Position numbers and translations under genes: made by a program. From Synergistota bacterium (GTDB lineage Bacteria; Synergistota; GBS-1), in the NCBI GenBank assembly GCA_021159885.1, contig JAGHDO010000074.1, positions 1 to 42,158 on the forward strand: a stretch of DNA of 42,158 nt. Reading direction: 5' to 3'. Below are positions 26,064 to 34,318 of the stretch, piece by piece (the stretch's first letter is position 1; every line of letters begins with the position of its first letter). The notes under the pieces were generated by a model. That model had not been told where the DNA came from and made no database searches. It was given only the letters and a program-made list of their open reading frames with translations.

Positions 26064-27412
26064 CCCTCCCTCTCGTAAACTAAATGAAGTACAACCCGCG
26101 TAGACGGCTCAACCTTCCCCTTCTCAGAAAGCCTTACTCCTCCCACCCAGATTATATCCCCTTCCGAATCAATAATGATAGGCACCTTATCCCTCTCTTC
26201 TAAGGGAACACCAGCCTCTGCCAAGAGTTTCTTAAGCTTTTTGCTTCCCCTCATTCCAAGCGGTTGGATTCTATCTCCCGCCCTTCTATTTCTTACAAAA
26301 AGGGGGAGCTTAACCTTTTCAGCATCTATAAAAGCTTCCCTCTCACTGGAAGGTCTTCTAAAAAAAGAAACATATTCTGCGACTATTTCCCCCGAGGGAA
26401 TCTCAGTTATACCTGGAATTTTAAGCTTCTGAAACCAGTCTCTATCCTTAATAGATTTTCTTCTTAAAAAAACACACATCTTTTCCTTCCCATATTCTAT
26501 TCTTATCCCCTTAGGAAGATCATAAGCTCCTTTACCCCTGTCCCAAACCGCATCGAGATCTTCCTTAGAAAAACCATATAGGCTTCCCTTAAGCCTTCGA
26601 ATCGCCTCTCTCAGAACCTCAAGAAAGAGAAAGTGATCCTTCCTCAAAGCTTCTACTTTAAAGCAGTAAGAGCCATCACCCCGCAAAGCAACCCGCTCAA
26701 AAAACTCCTCTACCGTTCTATCAACAAAATCCCTCTCAAGCCACATTAACTCAGCAAGCCTGAATATGGCTTTTTTAACGGAAGGATTATATTCACTCAA
26801 AATCGGAAGAAGAACGTGCCTTATCTTGTTTCTGAGATAATGGGTATCATAATTCGTTATGTCCACTCTGTAGGAAAGCCCTTTCTGACGAACGTAGCTC
26901 TCTATCTCAGAGCGCCAAACCTTAATAATGGGTCTGACATAGGGAAAAGCATCGGGACGCATACCGCAGATACCTTTTGGTCCGGTTCCCCTCAAGATTC
27001 TCATCAAGACGGTTTCAACCTGATCATCAGCGTTATGAGCGAGGGCTATCTTATCAGCTCTTAGGGCTCTCAAGCAGCGGTTAAAGAAGGCATATCTAAC
27101 CCTTCTTGCAGATTCCTCAAGGGACTCTCCCTTTTCTAAGAGCCTCGCGTCGTTTCTGCTTACAGTACAACCCAAACCATATTTAAGAGCCAGACGCTGA
27201 ACAAACAGGGAATCCTCGTAGGAATCCTCCCCTCTGATCATGTGATCGAGGTGAACGACATGGAGGTAAATATCATAAACGGGGGACAGCTCAACCAGCA
27301 CATCGAGCAAAACTACGGAATCTATTCCTCCAGAGACACCAACTAAAACCCTATCTCCCCTTTTAAAAAGCCCATACTCCTCTATTGTTTGTTTTACCTT
27401 TTCTATTAACAT
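26054..27412 (-). CDS. tilS: tRNA(Ile)-lysidine synthase
   Basis: A 452-residue enzyme that converts C34 of the CAU anticodon of tRNA-Ile2 to lysidine, so that it reads AUA. The PP-loop SGGIDSVVLLD is at about residues 29-39, followed by VVHLDHMIRGEDSYED, LAHNADDQVETVLMRILRGTG and the C-terminal tRNA-binding region (RNRRAGDRIQPLGMRGSKKLKKLL). All are typical of the long TilS form. The ATG is only 18 bases after the CCA end of the elongator tRNA-Met, and these bases (a T6 run, then ATTTATGTGTGA) contain no ribosome site. It is followed by hpt with a ten-base overlap. Confidence 0.96.
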   Translation of the reverse strand: MLIEKVKQTIEEYGLFKRGDRVLVGVSGGIDSVVLLDVLVELSPVYDIYLHVVHLDHMIRGEDSYEDSLFVQRLALKYGLGCTVSRNDARLLEKGESLEESARRVRYAFFNRCLRALRADKIALAHNADDQVETVLMRILRGTGPKGICGMRPDAFPYVRPIIKVWRSEIESYVRQKGLSYRVDITNYDTHYLRNKIRHVLLPILSEYNPSVKKAIFRLAELMWLERDFVDRTVEEFFERVALRGDGSYCFKVEALRKDHFLFLEVLREAIRRLKGSLYGFSKEDLDAVWDRGKGAYDLPKGIRIEYGKEKMCVFLRRKSIKDRDWFQKLKIPGITEIPSGEIVAEYVSFFRRPSSEREAFIDAEKVKLPLFVRNRRAGDRIQPLGMRGSKKLKKLLAEAGVPLEERDKVPIIIDSEGDIIWVGGVRLSEKGKVEPSTRVVLHLVYEREGWK

Positions 27413-27430
27413 TCACACATAAATAAAAAA

Positions 27431-27507
27431 TGGTGGCGGTGCAGGGGCTCGAACCCTGGACCCTACGGGTATGAACCGTATGCTCTCGCCAGCTGAGCTA
27501 CACCGCC
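27431..27507 (-). tRNA. tRNA-Met (CAU), elongator type
   Basis: A 77-base cloverleaf with encoded CCA. The acceptor is GGCGGTG/CACCGCC, the D-arm GCTC/GAGC, the anticodon arm TACGG-TTCATAC-CCGTA with CAT at the anticodon, and the T-arm CAGGG-TTCGAGC-CCCTG. The G1-C72 pair and the lack of three G-C pairs in the anticodon stem rule out the initiator. The TTCATAC loop resembles the Bacillus elongator tRNA-Met rather than tRNA-Ile2, although both carry CAU genes, and an Ile2 identity cannot be excluded by eye. Confidence 0.92.
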
Positions 27508-27519
27508 ACTTAATAAAAA

Positions 27520-27595
<76 letters not shown>

Positions 27596-27607
27596 TTCCC
27601 GCTTAGT

Positions 27608-27636
27608 ATTATATTGAGCTTACCCCAAAAAGTCAA
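27608..27636 (-). promoter_or_regulatory. Strong promoter for the tRNA-fMet/tRNA-Met/tilS transcript
   Basis: On the minus strand, TTGACT (27636-27631), exactly 17 bases, then a perfect TATAAT (27613-27608), about 12 bases before the mature 5' end of tRNA-fMet. No terminator is seen between the tRNAs and tilS apart from a T6 run after the second tRNA, so tilS and hpt probably depend on this promoter. Confidence 0.82.
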
Positions 27637-27668
27637 GTTTTGCATAAATCAAGATGGTAGATAAATAC

Positions 27669-27677
27669 TGATAAAAT
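27669..27677 (+). promoter_or_regulatory. Possible extended -10 promoter for the half-size EamA gene
   Basis: TGA followed by TAAAAT (TGnTAAAAT) lies 35 bases before the ATG at 27712. No firm -35 box is visible. An AAAAGGAGG ribosome site follows. Confidence 0.4.
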
Positions 27678-27711
27678 AAGCTTATCCAGAAGCAAAAGGA
27701 GGGTATAAAGC

Positions 27712-28134
27712 ATGAACTGGTTTTTCTGGGCTTTCTTAGCGATGGTGTGCTGGGGATTGGGGCCTATCTTCGCCAAGCTGGGGTTAGCGAAAAGCGATCC
27801 TTTTAGCGCCCTTTTGGCTCGAACCTTAGGAGTTCTCATCACTCTTGGGATATGGGGAGCGATTACCTCATCCTTAACGAGCGTTAAAAGCTTAGATGCG
27901 AGAACATGGACTCTCCTAATAGCTGAGGGAATAGCAGCATCCGTTATAGGTCATTTCGCTTATTTTAAGGCACTGCAAGCCGGTAAGGTATCTCTCGTGG
28001 TCCCTATAGTTTCCTCATATCCATTAGTGGCAGTGATCCTCTCGATGCTTTTACTCAGTGAAAGGATTACCCTTACCCGAGGAATAGGAATGGGGCTGAT
28101 AATACTTGGCGTGCTTTTAATAAAGAGAGGCTAA
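27712..28134 (+). CDS. Half-size EamA family transporter
   Basis: A 140-residue membrane protein holding a single EamA repeat, with about five helices: it opens WFFWAFLAMVCWGLGPIFAKLG and closes MGLIILGVLLIKRG. Members of this size must form dimers to match the ten-helix fold of full-length family transporters. The substrate is unknown. AAAAGGAGGG lies about ten bases upstream of the ATG. It stands alone on the plus strand, divergent from the tRNA operon and overlapping the convergent ferritin-VIT1 gene by four bases. It is a different subgroup from the full-length EamA gene at 6382. Confidence 0.85.
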   Translation: MNWFFWAFLAMVCWGLGPIFAKLGLAKSDPFSALLARTLGVLITLGIWGAITSSLTSVKSLDARTWTLLIAEGIAASVIGHFAYFKALQAGKVSLVVPIVSSYPLVAVILSMLLLSERITLTRGIGMGLIILGVLLIKRG

Positions 28135-28994
28135 ATATCAACTCCAAGGAATCTCCTAGCTATAATTCCTATTATAAAAGAAAGACCTGCAACGGAAAAG
28201 CTCAGTATGCTCATTTCAAGAAAGAGCCCCTTAAACGATTTTTCCTTGACCACAGACACGAAGAAGGTAAAAATCGCTATTATCACAAGTGCACTTAAAA
28301 GCGAAAACGCTAAGGCGATAAATATGCTAAATGTAAAGAAAGGAACAACGAGAAAGAAAACCGCAAGCATATAAGCTATTCCAGTATAAAACGCAGCGCT
28401 AAGAGGACTTTTACCTTCTTTAGATTCGGATTTCTGCGAAAGATATTCCGAAACGGACATAGAAAGCGCAGCAGCTATTCCCGTTATCATGGCAGCTATT
28501 CCCACTATACTCGAGTTCCGAAAGGCAAAGGTCATTCCCGCTATCGCACCAGTAAGTTCAACTATAGCGTCACTTACTCCCAATATCATTGAGCTTATGT
28601 ACTTAAGCCTGTTTTCATCTATCATTTTCACCAGCGTTCTTTCGTGTCTTTTCTCATCCTCAAGCACTTCTTTGGCACTGGGTATAGCATCGAGAATTCT
28701 CTCATAATGTTCCTCTGCTTTCTCTTCCGCCTTTTCCATCATTTTAATAACGAAGGTCAAACCTAAAACCTTCTCTATCAGGATATACTTGAATATCTCC
28801 CAGCGGGACGGCTTAAGATCTCTCCCCGTGTATTCCTTCCACTTCTCATAGTGCTTCAGCTCATCGCGAGCTATGTTCTCAAGGATCCTCTTGTTAGCTC
28901 CTTTAAGTCTTTGAGCTATGCTCATGTAAACCGCGTACTGTGTTATCTCGCTCCTCTGCAGATCGAGAACTACACTTTTTAAATCCCTATCCAT
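28131..28994 (-). CDS. Ferritin-like/VIT1 fusion (MbfA-type iron transporter)
   Basis: A 287-residue fusion. Residues 1-125 are a helical ferritin-like domain with carboxylate and histidine ligands in EITQYAVYMSIA, IARDELKHYEKW and EKRHERTLVKMI. The rest is a VIT1/CCC1-type membrane domain with about five helices: MILGVSDAIVELTGAIAGM, ALSMSVSEYLSQKSE and later hydrophobic segments. Proteins of this layout (MbfA in rhizobia, Erv1-like ferritin-VIT fusions) export iron or manganese with help from the ferritin-like domain. An iron-detoxifying exporter is the likely role. ATG 28994 is chosen over the TTG just before it because GGGGGT lies eight bases upstream. A TTGACT box lies upstream, but the -10 region is weak. 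Confidence 0.88.
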   Translation of the reverse strand: MDRDLKSVVLDLQRSEITQYAVYMSIAQRLKGANKRILENIARDELKHYEKWKEYTGRDLKPSRWEIFKYILIEKVLGLTFVIKMMEKAEEKAEEHYERILDAIPSAKEVLEDEKRHERTLVKMIDENRLKYISSMILGVSDAIVELTGAIAGMTFAFRNSSIVGIAAMITGIAAALSMSVSEYLSQKSESKEGKSPLSAAFYTGIAYMLAVFFLVVPFFTFSIFIALAFSLLSALVIIAIFTFFVSVVKEKSFKGLFLEMSILSFSVAGLSFIIGIIARRFLGVDI

Positions 28995-29137
28995 CAAAGC
29001 TTACCCCCTCTTTTAATCTCTATAGATAGGCTAAAACAGTCAGCCAGCATAGTCAAGCTCAGACAATAAACTTCTTTAAAGATTTAGCTTTTCAAGCAAG
29101 GGTAAAAGATATAAAATGGAAACGGAGGTGAAAAATC

Positions 29138-32100
29138 TTGATTAATTTATTACTTATCTCGGTGCTGCTTGTGTTAATCCACGTGGCGACGGCGTTTGCT
29201 ACTCCCCTTAAGATACCTTTCATCAAAAATATCGGACAGCTTCCTCAAAACATCTCTTACTATGCCACGACTTTCTCCGAAAACGCGGTATATATCATGA
29301 AAAACGGGGAAATAGTCTATTCCCTGCCTAACGGAAAGTTCTTAATAGAACGCTTTGGTAACCTCCCAAGTAGTGTTATATGCGAACCATCTTCCACACG
29401 CGTCAGCTACTTCGTGGGAAAAGATCCGCGAAAATGGTATAGGAATATACCAACTTTCAAGAGTATCACTCTAAAAAACACCTATCCAGGAGTAAACCTG
29501 ACTCTCGTAGCATATGATAAAAAGATCGAAAAGATCTTCACCGTTCTGCCAGGAAGTTCTCCAAACGTTATAAGCATTGAGTTTAAAGGAACTAATAAGC
29601 TGAAATTAGATTCAAAAGGAAATCTATGCATATCAAAAGATGTCTATTTCAGCAAGCCCATCGCTTATCAGATCTTAAGGGGAAAAAGAAGAGAAATAGC
29701 GATCTCTTACAGGCTTATATCGAAAAACCGTTATGGATTTAAAGTCGGAAATTATAATACGAATCTTCCGCTTTACATCGATCCTGTTCTAACGGTGAGA
29801 TATCTGGGAGGAAGCAAAGGAGACAATACCTGGACGGAAAGCTTTGTCCTCAAGACGAGTTCTTCTGGAATATATATAGCAGGATATACCATATCAACTG
29901 GATTACCTGCTTCAGACGAGAGACCATATAACCCGCTTGGCAGAAGATACGGATTTATAGCCAAGCTAGGTCCGGATTTAAAGAGCATAGAGAAAAGTAT
30001 ATATGTGGGAGGTTCAGGCGATGATCGAATACGCGATTTACTGATAACTTCCTCGGGAGAGATATATGTCACGGGTGATACAAACTCCGTTGATTTTCCA
30101 AACGCTGTGAACCATATTTCCCAAAACTTCGATGCTTTCGTAGCCAAGATATCGCCAGACTTAGGCGGAGTGGAAAAGAGCATATACATCGGAGGGTATG
30201 TCGACGATATCGCGTATGGAATAGCTCTCTCACCCTCCGGAGATATCTATATAGCGGGAGAGTCATGCTCACAGAATCTACCAAACGCCTCAAATCACCT
30301 TCACGGAGTTAATTACGATGGATTTGTAGCTGAGATAGACGCTGACCTAAGTCAGATTAAAAAATCTATATTTGTGGGAGGAACAGGCAGTGATAGTGCC
30401 CTCGATATAACGATTGATTCGCATGGAAACATATATATAACCGGAGGAACTAATTCAAACGATTTTCCAAATTCGATAAACGAATACAAAGGAGGAGAAG
30501 CCGACGTTTTTATCGCCAATCTAAACCTCGACTTAACGGAAATAAATAAAACGATATATATCGGAGGAAGTGGAGAAGATATAGCCAGGAGCATTGAGAT
30601 AAGCCATGATGGAAACATATACATAGCTGGAAGAACATCTTCTCACGATTTTCAAGGAGCTTTAAACGAATACTTCGGTGGAGACATGGATAGCTTCATA
30701 GCCGAGATATCCCCTGATCTTAGCGAAGTAGAAAAAGCACTTTACATAGGAGGAAGCGATTACGATGAAGCTCATCTTCTATACCAGGATGAAAGCTCTC
30801 AAAGGATACTAATTGGAGGGGAAACCGGATCTCAAGATTTTGAAAAGACGGTGAACTCATATTCAGGAAAAGGGGACGGATTCATTGCAATAATAGCACC
30901 AGATTTAAGTAAAATTGAAAAAAGCCTCTATTTCGGGGGAAGCGACTATGATGAGGTTAACGGCATTCTCGCTATGGCTGATGGAACGATACTCATATCT
31001 GGAACGACATCCTCAAGCGATATACCGAAGTCCTTAAACAGCTTTCAATGCGGGGAAAACAAAGCCTTTATTGCCACGATTTCCTCTGACCTAAGTGAGA
31101 TAAGGAGCAGTTTCTATTTCGGAGGATATGGATGGGATGAAATTTACGCGCTAAAACCCTCGCCTTCCGGTGAAATATATGTCGCTGGGAAAACAGACTC
31201 TCTTGAGTTTAGCTCAGTGGCGGAAAACGCCCTTCACAACATGGAAGACGCCTTTATAGCAAAGCTTTCCTCCGATCTAAAAGAGGTTAAGGCAATGATA
31301 TACATAGGAGGAAACAGCCACGACTACGCCTTAGCCCTATCATTCTCACCCTCGGGAGATATATACATAGCTGGGCACACTACTTCGAACGATCTTCCTA
31401 ACGCGACCGGTGAGTTTAAGGGATACTCAAAGGGATTCGTAGCAAGGGTATCTCCGGATCTCGACGATGTGAAAAAGACAATATACATCGGAGGAAGCGC
31501 TTATGATGATGTGATCTCAATGGATATCTCCAACGATGGGTTCATATATGTAACCGGATACACATACTCAAGAGATCTCCCAAACGCATCAAATGAGCTG
31601 TTTGGAACCCAAGACGCTTTCGTAGCTAAAATTCCCCCTGATTTGAGCGAGATAGAACGAAGCATATATGTGGGAGGGAGCGAAGCAGACATAGGGACAG
31701 ATCTTAAGATATCATCGAAGGGAGATATCTATATCTGCGGGCAAACGCTCTCTAACGATCTCTACAAAGCCTCTAACTCCAACCACGGTTTCTGGGATGC
31801 CTTCGTGGCTAAAATTTCTTCAGATCTCGCCGAGATAAAAGGAACCATATATGTTGGTGGAAGCAGTATAGATTCATCCCTCTCCATTCAGATCGCCGAA
31901 AATGGAAATATATATATAGCGGGAACGACCTACTCAGAAGACCTGTCAGGTAGCTTGAATGAAAAATCCGGTGAGGGAGATGCTTTTGTCGCACAGTTAG
32001 ACGATAATTTAACGAAGGTTGAAAAGAGCCTATACATAGGCGGAGAAAAGAACGATATAGGAACGAAACTCTCGGTTCTCCCCGATGGAATTTATATATG

Positions 32101-32503
32101 CGGTTATAGCTCCTCCGAAAGGATACCCGGCTTTGTAAACGAAAACTCAGGAGAAATAGATAGTTTTCTGGCAAAGATAGACGACACCCTGAACGGAATT
32201 GAAATGGGATCATTTTTCGGGGGCAAGAATAGCGACATCGCACGAGCGCTTTATGTGAAATCCGACGACGACATAACGGTTGCAGGTTATACCTTTTCGA
32301 CTGATCTTCCGGAAGCTGTAAACTCAAACTCGGGAGGAGAGGACGCATTCGTAGCGAGAATAAGCCTTGAGGGCGGAAGAAAATCGGGTGGAGGATGTTC
32401 TGCCACCAGAAAGCCCCAAAAGAATCTCTTATTCCCGATTATATACATCTTCCCGCTCTTATTGATTCTCTTAAGATGCCTTGACAAAAGAAAGATCGTA
32501 TGA
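29138..32503 (+). CDS. Giant secreted SBBP-repeat protein with Synerg-CTERM-like tail
   Basis: A 1121-residue exported protein. Residues 1-20 are a signal peptide. Residues about 25-210 form the N-terminal domain commonly found before SBBP repeats (NIGQLPQNISYYA, then YPGVNLTLVAYDKKIEKIF and NLPLYIDPVL). Residues 220-1077 are 14 tandem repeats of about 61 residues, each like KSIYVGGSGDD...SGEIYVTGDTNS.DFPNA and ending DAFVAKISPDLSEIE. The C-terminus is GGGCSATRK, one hydrophobic helix and RCLDKRKIV, a sorting-signal layout. It is probably anchored at the cell surface; adhesion or ligand binding is only a guess. TTG is the start, with GGAGGTG seven bases upstream. It is flanked by divergent ferritin-VIT1 and the his operon. 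Confidence 0.85.
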   Translation: MINLLLISVLLVLIHVATAFATPLKIPFIKNIGQLPQNISYYATTFSENAVYIMKNGEIVYSLPNGKFLIERFGNLPSSVICEPSSTRVSYFVGKDPRKWYRNIPTFKSITLKNTYPGVNLTLVAYDKKIEKIFTVLPGSSPNVISIEFKGTNKLKLDSKGNLCISKDVYFSKPIAYQILRGKRREIAISYRLISKNRYGFKVGNYNTNLPLYIDPVLTVRYLGGSKGDNTWTESFVLKTSSSGIYIAGYTISTGLPASDERPYNPLGRRYGFIAKLGPDLKSIEKSIYVGGSGDDRIRDLLITSSGEIYVTGDTNSVDFPNAVNHISQNFDAFVAKISPDLGGVEKSIYIGGYVDDIAYGIALSPSGDIYIAGESCSQNLPNASNHLHGVNYDGFVAEIDADLSQIKKSIFVGGTGSDSALDITIDSHGNIYITGGTNSNDFPNSINEYKGGEADVFIANLNLDLTEINKTIYIGGSGEDIARSIEISHDGNIYIAGRTSSHDFQGALNEYFGGDMDSFIAEISPDLSEVEKALYIGGSDYDEAHLLYQDESSQRILIGGETGSQDFEKTVNSYSGKGDGFIAIIAPDLSKIEKSLYFGGSDYDEVNGILAMADGTILISGTTSSSDIPKSLNSFQCGENKAFIATISSDLSEIRSSFYFGGYGWDEIYALKPSPSGEIYVAGKTDSLEFSSVAENALHNMEDAFIAKLSSDLKEVKAMIYIGGNSHDYALALSFSPSGDIYIAGHTTSNDLPNATGEFKGYSKGFVARVSPDLDDVKKTIYIGGSAYDDVISMDISNDGFIYVTGYTYSRDLPNASNELFGTQDAFVAKIPPDLSEIERSIYVGGSEADIGTDLKISSKGDIYICGQTLSNDLYKASNSNHGFWDAFVAKISSDLAEIKGTIYVGGSSIDSSLSIQIAENGNIYIAGTTYSEDLSGSLNEKSGEGDAFVAQLDDNLTKVEKSLYIGGEKNDIGTKLSVLPDGIYICGYSSSERIPGFVNENSGEIDSFLAKIDDTLNGIEMGSFFGGKNSDIARALYVKSDDDITVAGYTFSTDLPEAVNSNSGGEDAFVARISLEGGRKSGGGCSATRKPQKNLLFPIIYIFPLLLILLRCLDKRKIV
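29795..32368 (+). repeat. 14 tandem coding repeats of about 183-186 bases (SBBP blades)
   Basis: Fourteen diverged in-frame copies of a 60-62-residue unit. Conserved positions are IY(V/I)GG at the start, a D after two to three residues, G(D/E/N)IY(I/V)(A/T)G in the middle, (D/E)(L/F)PNA, and DAFVAKI.PDL..(I/V)E(K) at the end. Spacing hardly changes, with no deletions of partial units. Each unit should form one propeller blade; 14 equals two rings of seven, which is inference. Units 2-5 and 9-12 look most alike by eye. Confidence 0.85.
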
Positions 32504-32509
32504 TAGATT
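32481..32509 (+). promoter_or_regulatory. Promoter of the hisZ-hisF operon
   Basis: A perfect TTGACA (32481-32486) inside the end of the SBBP gene, 17 bases, then TAGATT (4 of 6) just after its stop codon. Transcription would begin near 32516, leaving a leader of about 43 bases before hisZ. Confidence 0.6.
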
Positions 32510-32531
32510 ATAAGCGTTAATTATTCTAATT

Positions 32532-32549
32532 TATCGAGCTAAATCGATA
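32532..32549 (+). promoter_or_regulatory. Inverted repeat in the hisZ leader
   Basis: TATCGA-N6-TCGATA lies ten bases before the hisZ ATG, where a ribosome site would normally be; no GGAGG-like sequence is present. It may be an RNA hairpin affecting initiation or a DNA operator, for example for the YerC-like regulator encoded 8 kb downstream. It is too short for a T-box or a leader-peptide attenuator. Confidence 0.4.
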
Positions 32550-32559
32550 GTTAAACAAA

Positions 32560-33741
32560 ATGAAGCTGATTAAACCTAAAGGTTGTAAGGATTATCTTCC
32601 ATCAGAAGCGAAAAGATTAAGAGAAATAGAGAAAAAGCTTTCCTCCCTCTTTGAAAGCTGGGGATATGAAGAAGTTATACCTCCAAGTTTTGAGTATTAT
32701 GAGTTTCTCACCGAGGGATTAGGCAGAGATTACAAAAAAAGCGTCTACAAGCTAATAGATAGAGAGGGAGAAATTCTTTCCTTGAGACCTGAGCTTACTA
32801 AACCAACCGGAAGAATAGCCCTGACACATCTTTCAAGAGAGCCTTATCCCATAAAGGTATACTATAGAGGCATGGTTTTCTCACGGGAAGAGCCGATGGA
32901 ATTTCCACAAATAGGCGTTGAGGTCTTCGGAGATTCCTCAATATGTGCAGACATAGAGGTTCTTAATATAGCGATAGAAAGCATGAAAGCCATAGGAATA
33001 GAAAGACCAATAGTAGATCTAAATCACGCTAACCTAATAAATGAAATATTAAACTCATTAACCGAAGATGAAGAATACAGAGAACTTCTGATAGCCTCTC
33101 TCGCTTCCAAAAATCTCGTGCTTTATAGAGAACTCATAGCGTTTATGAATATACCGGAGGATCAGAGAAGGTTTCTCGCTAAGCTTCCGCTAATTAGGGG
33201 AAAAAGAGAAATCTTAGAGAGGATCCATATACCCTTTGACTCACCAGCTATAGAAAATGCTCTTGGTGAGCTGAAGGAGATCACAGAAAATATAGAGTTT
33301 GAGGAAGTAATAATCGATCTGGGTATGGTAAGAAAATTCGACTATTATACCGGTATTATATTTGAGCTTAGTAATCCCCTTGAAGGAAAGGTATTTGGTG
33401 GAGGAGGAAGGTATGATAGGCTTTTCGGCATACCCGCGGTGGGCTTCGCTTTATCTCTTAGAACTCTCCCCTCTCCTATCGAGGACGGAAGGATTGATCT
33501 TCTAATAAAGATAACAGAGATAAGAAGAGATCTTAAAGAAGCGCTGAGAATAGCAAAAGCGGTAAGAGATAGAGGTTTTAAGGTATTAGTTATCCCTCCA
33601 AATGCCGATGAACAGCTCTTTCTGAAAAGAAAAAGACCTAACACCTTTTTAAAGCTGGAAGGGGAAGATATAGATGAAAGCAAACTTATCGATAGCCTTA
33701 CCGACGGGAAGGCTTCTAAGGAAGATAATAGAGCTTTTTAA
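32560..33741 (+). CDS. hisZ: ATP phosphoribosyltransferase regulatory subunit
   Basis: A 393-residue class II histidyl-tRNA-synthetase paralogue without the full set of synthetase motifs, the regulatory partner that short HisG needs for activity and histidine feedback. Visible are KPKGCKDYLPSEAKRL, RPELTKPTGRIALTHL (motif 2-like), EFPQIGVEVFG, DLGMVRKFDYYTGIIFE and GGGGRYDRL. The late GFALSLRTL replaces the synthetase class signature. It is paired with a short-form hisG, as expected. Its last 68 bases overlap hisG. No ribosome site is visible before the ATG. The weak C-terminal region after about residue 310 probably corresponds to the reduced anticodon-like domain. Confidence 0.93.
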   Translation: MKLIKPKGCKDYLPSEAKRLREIEKKLSSLFESWGYEEVIPPSFEYYEFLTEGLGRDYKKSVYKLIDREGEILSLRPELTKPTGRIALTHLSREPYPIKVYYRGMVFSREEPMEFPQIGVEVFGDSSICADIEVLNIAIESMKAIGIERPIVDLNHANLINEILNSLTEDEEYRELLIASLASKNLVLYRELIAFMNIPEDQRRFLAKLPLIRGKREILERIHIPFDSPAIENALGELKEITENIEFEEVIIDLGMVRKFDYYTGIIFELSNPLEGKVFGGGGRYDRLFGIPAVGFALSLRTLPSPIEDGRIDLLIKITEIRRDLKEALRIAKAVRDRGFKVLVIPPNADEQLFLKRKRPNTFLKLEGEDIDESKLIDSLTDGKASKEDNRAF

Positions 33742-34318
33742 CAAGATGGGAATGTTTAACGAGCCTTATGAGAGATTTTCCAAAAGCAGAAAGCTCATCA
33801 TAGAGCTGAACGGATTTAAGTTTATCCTAGCAAAGCCATTTGATATACCGGTTTATGTTTCAAGAAGGGCAGCCGACCTTGGAATAGTTGGAAACGACGT
33901 AATCTGGGAGAGGAACGAGGAAGTTTACGAAATAGCTGATCTCGGAATAGGAAGATGCGAACTCGTAATAGCCTCCCCCCGCTCAAGCGGATTATCTTTT
34001 AAAAAAGAGCTCCTTTGGGGGAAAAGACTCGGGACCAAGTATCCTAAAATAGCAGAAGACTTTTTGAGTTATCAGGGTATCCAAATGGATATCGTTAAGC
34101 TCTATGGTTCTGTGGAACTCGCACCCCTCGTAAATCTGGTAGATGTTATTCTCGATCTTAAGGAAACGGGACGGACATTAAGAGAAAATGACCTTGTGAT
34201 CATAAAAAGCGTTGCGCAGGTGAGTGCGAGACTGATAGTGAATCCCGTCTGCTATAAAACGAGAACAGACGAGATTCTTGAATTAGCGTCGATTTTAGAG
34301 GAGGGTGATAGGTCTTGA
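33674..34318 (+). CDS. hisG: ATP phosphoribosyltransferase, short form
   Basis: HisG (214 residues) catalyses the first step of histidine synthesis, joining ATP and PRPP. The length is that of the short form, which lacks the C-terminal regulatory domain and depends on HisZ. Visible are SIALPTGRLLRKIIELF, DIPVYVSRRAADLGIVGNDVI, DLGIGRCELVIA, and RLGTKYPKIAEDFL. The PRPP loop region reads DVILDLKETGRTLREN. The ATG has a GGAAGGGGAAG-like purine tract upstream inside hisZ. Its stop overlaps the TTG start of hisD by four bases. Confidence 0.96.
   Translation: MKANLSIALPTGRLLRKIIELFNKMGMFNEPYERFSKSRKLIIELNGFKFILAKPFDIPVYVSRRAADLGIVGNDVIWERNEEVYEIADLGIGRCELVIASPRSSGLSFKKELLWGKRLGTKYPKIAEDFLSYQGIQMDIVKLYGSVELAPLVNLVDVILDLKETGRTLRENDLVIIKSVAQVSARLIVNPVCYKTRTDEILELASILEEGDRS

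Noticed and set aside
27431-27507. tRNA-Ile2 (CAU) identity for the tRNA next to tilS
   Set aside because: Its TTCATAC anticodon loop and acceptor resemble the elongator tRNA-Met of Bacillus; not excluded, but less likely.
29773-30189. Minus-strand frame within the SBBP gene
   Set aside because: Its repeats mirror the SBBP coding repeats, and it is an antisense artefact of the conserved blade sequence.
32504-32559. T-box or histidine leader-peptide attenuator before hisZ
   Set aside because: The leader is only about 43 bases, has no His-codon run and no terminator/antiterminator pair.
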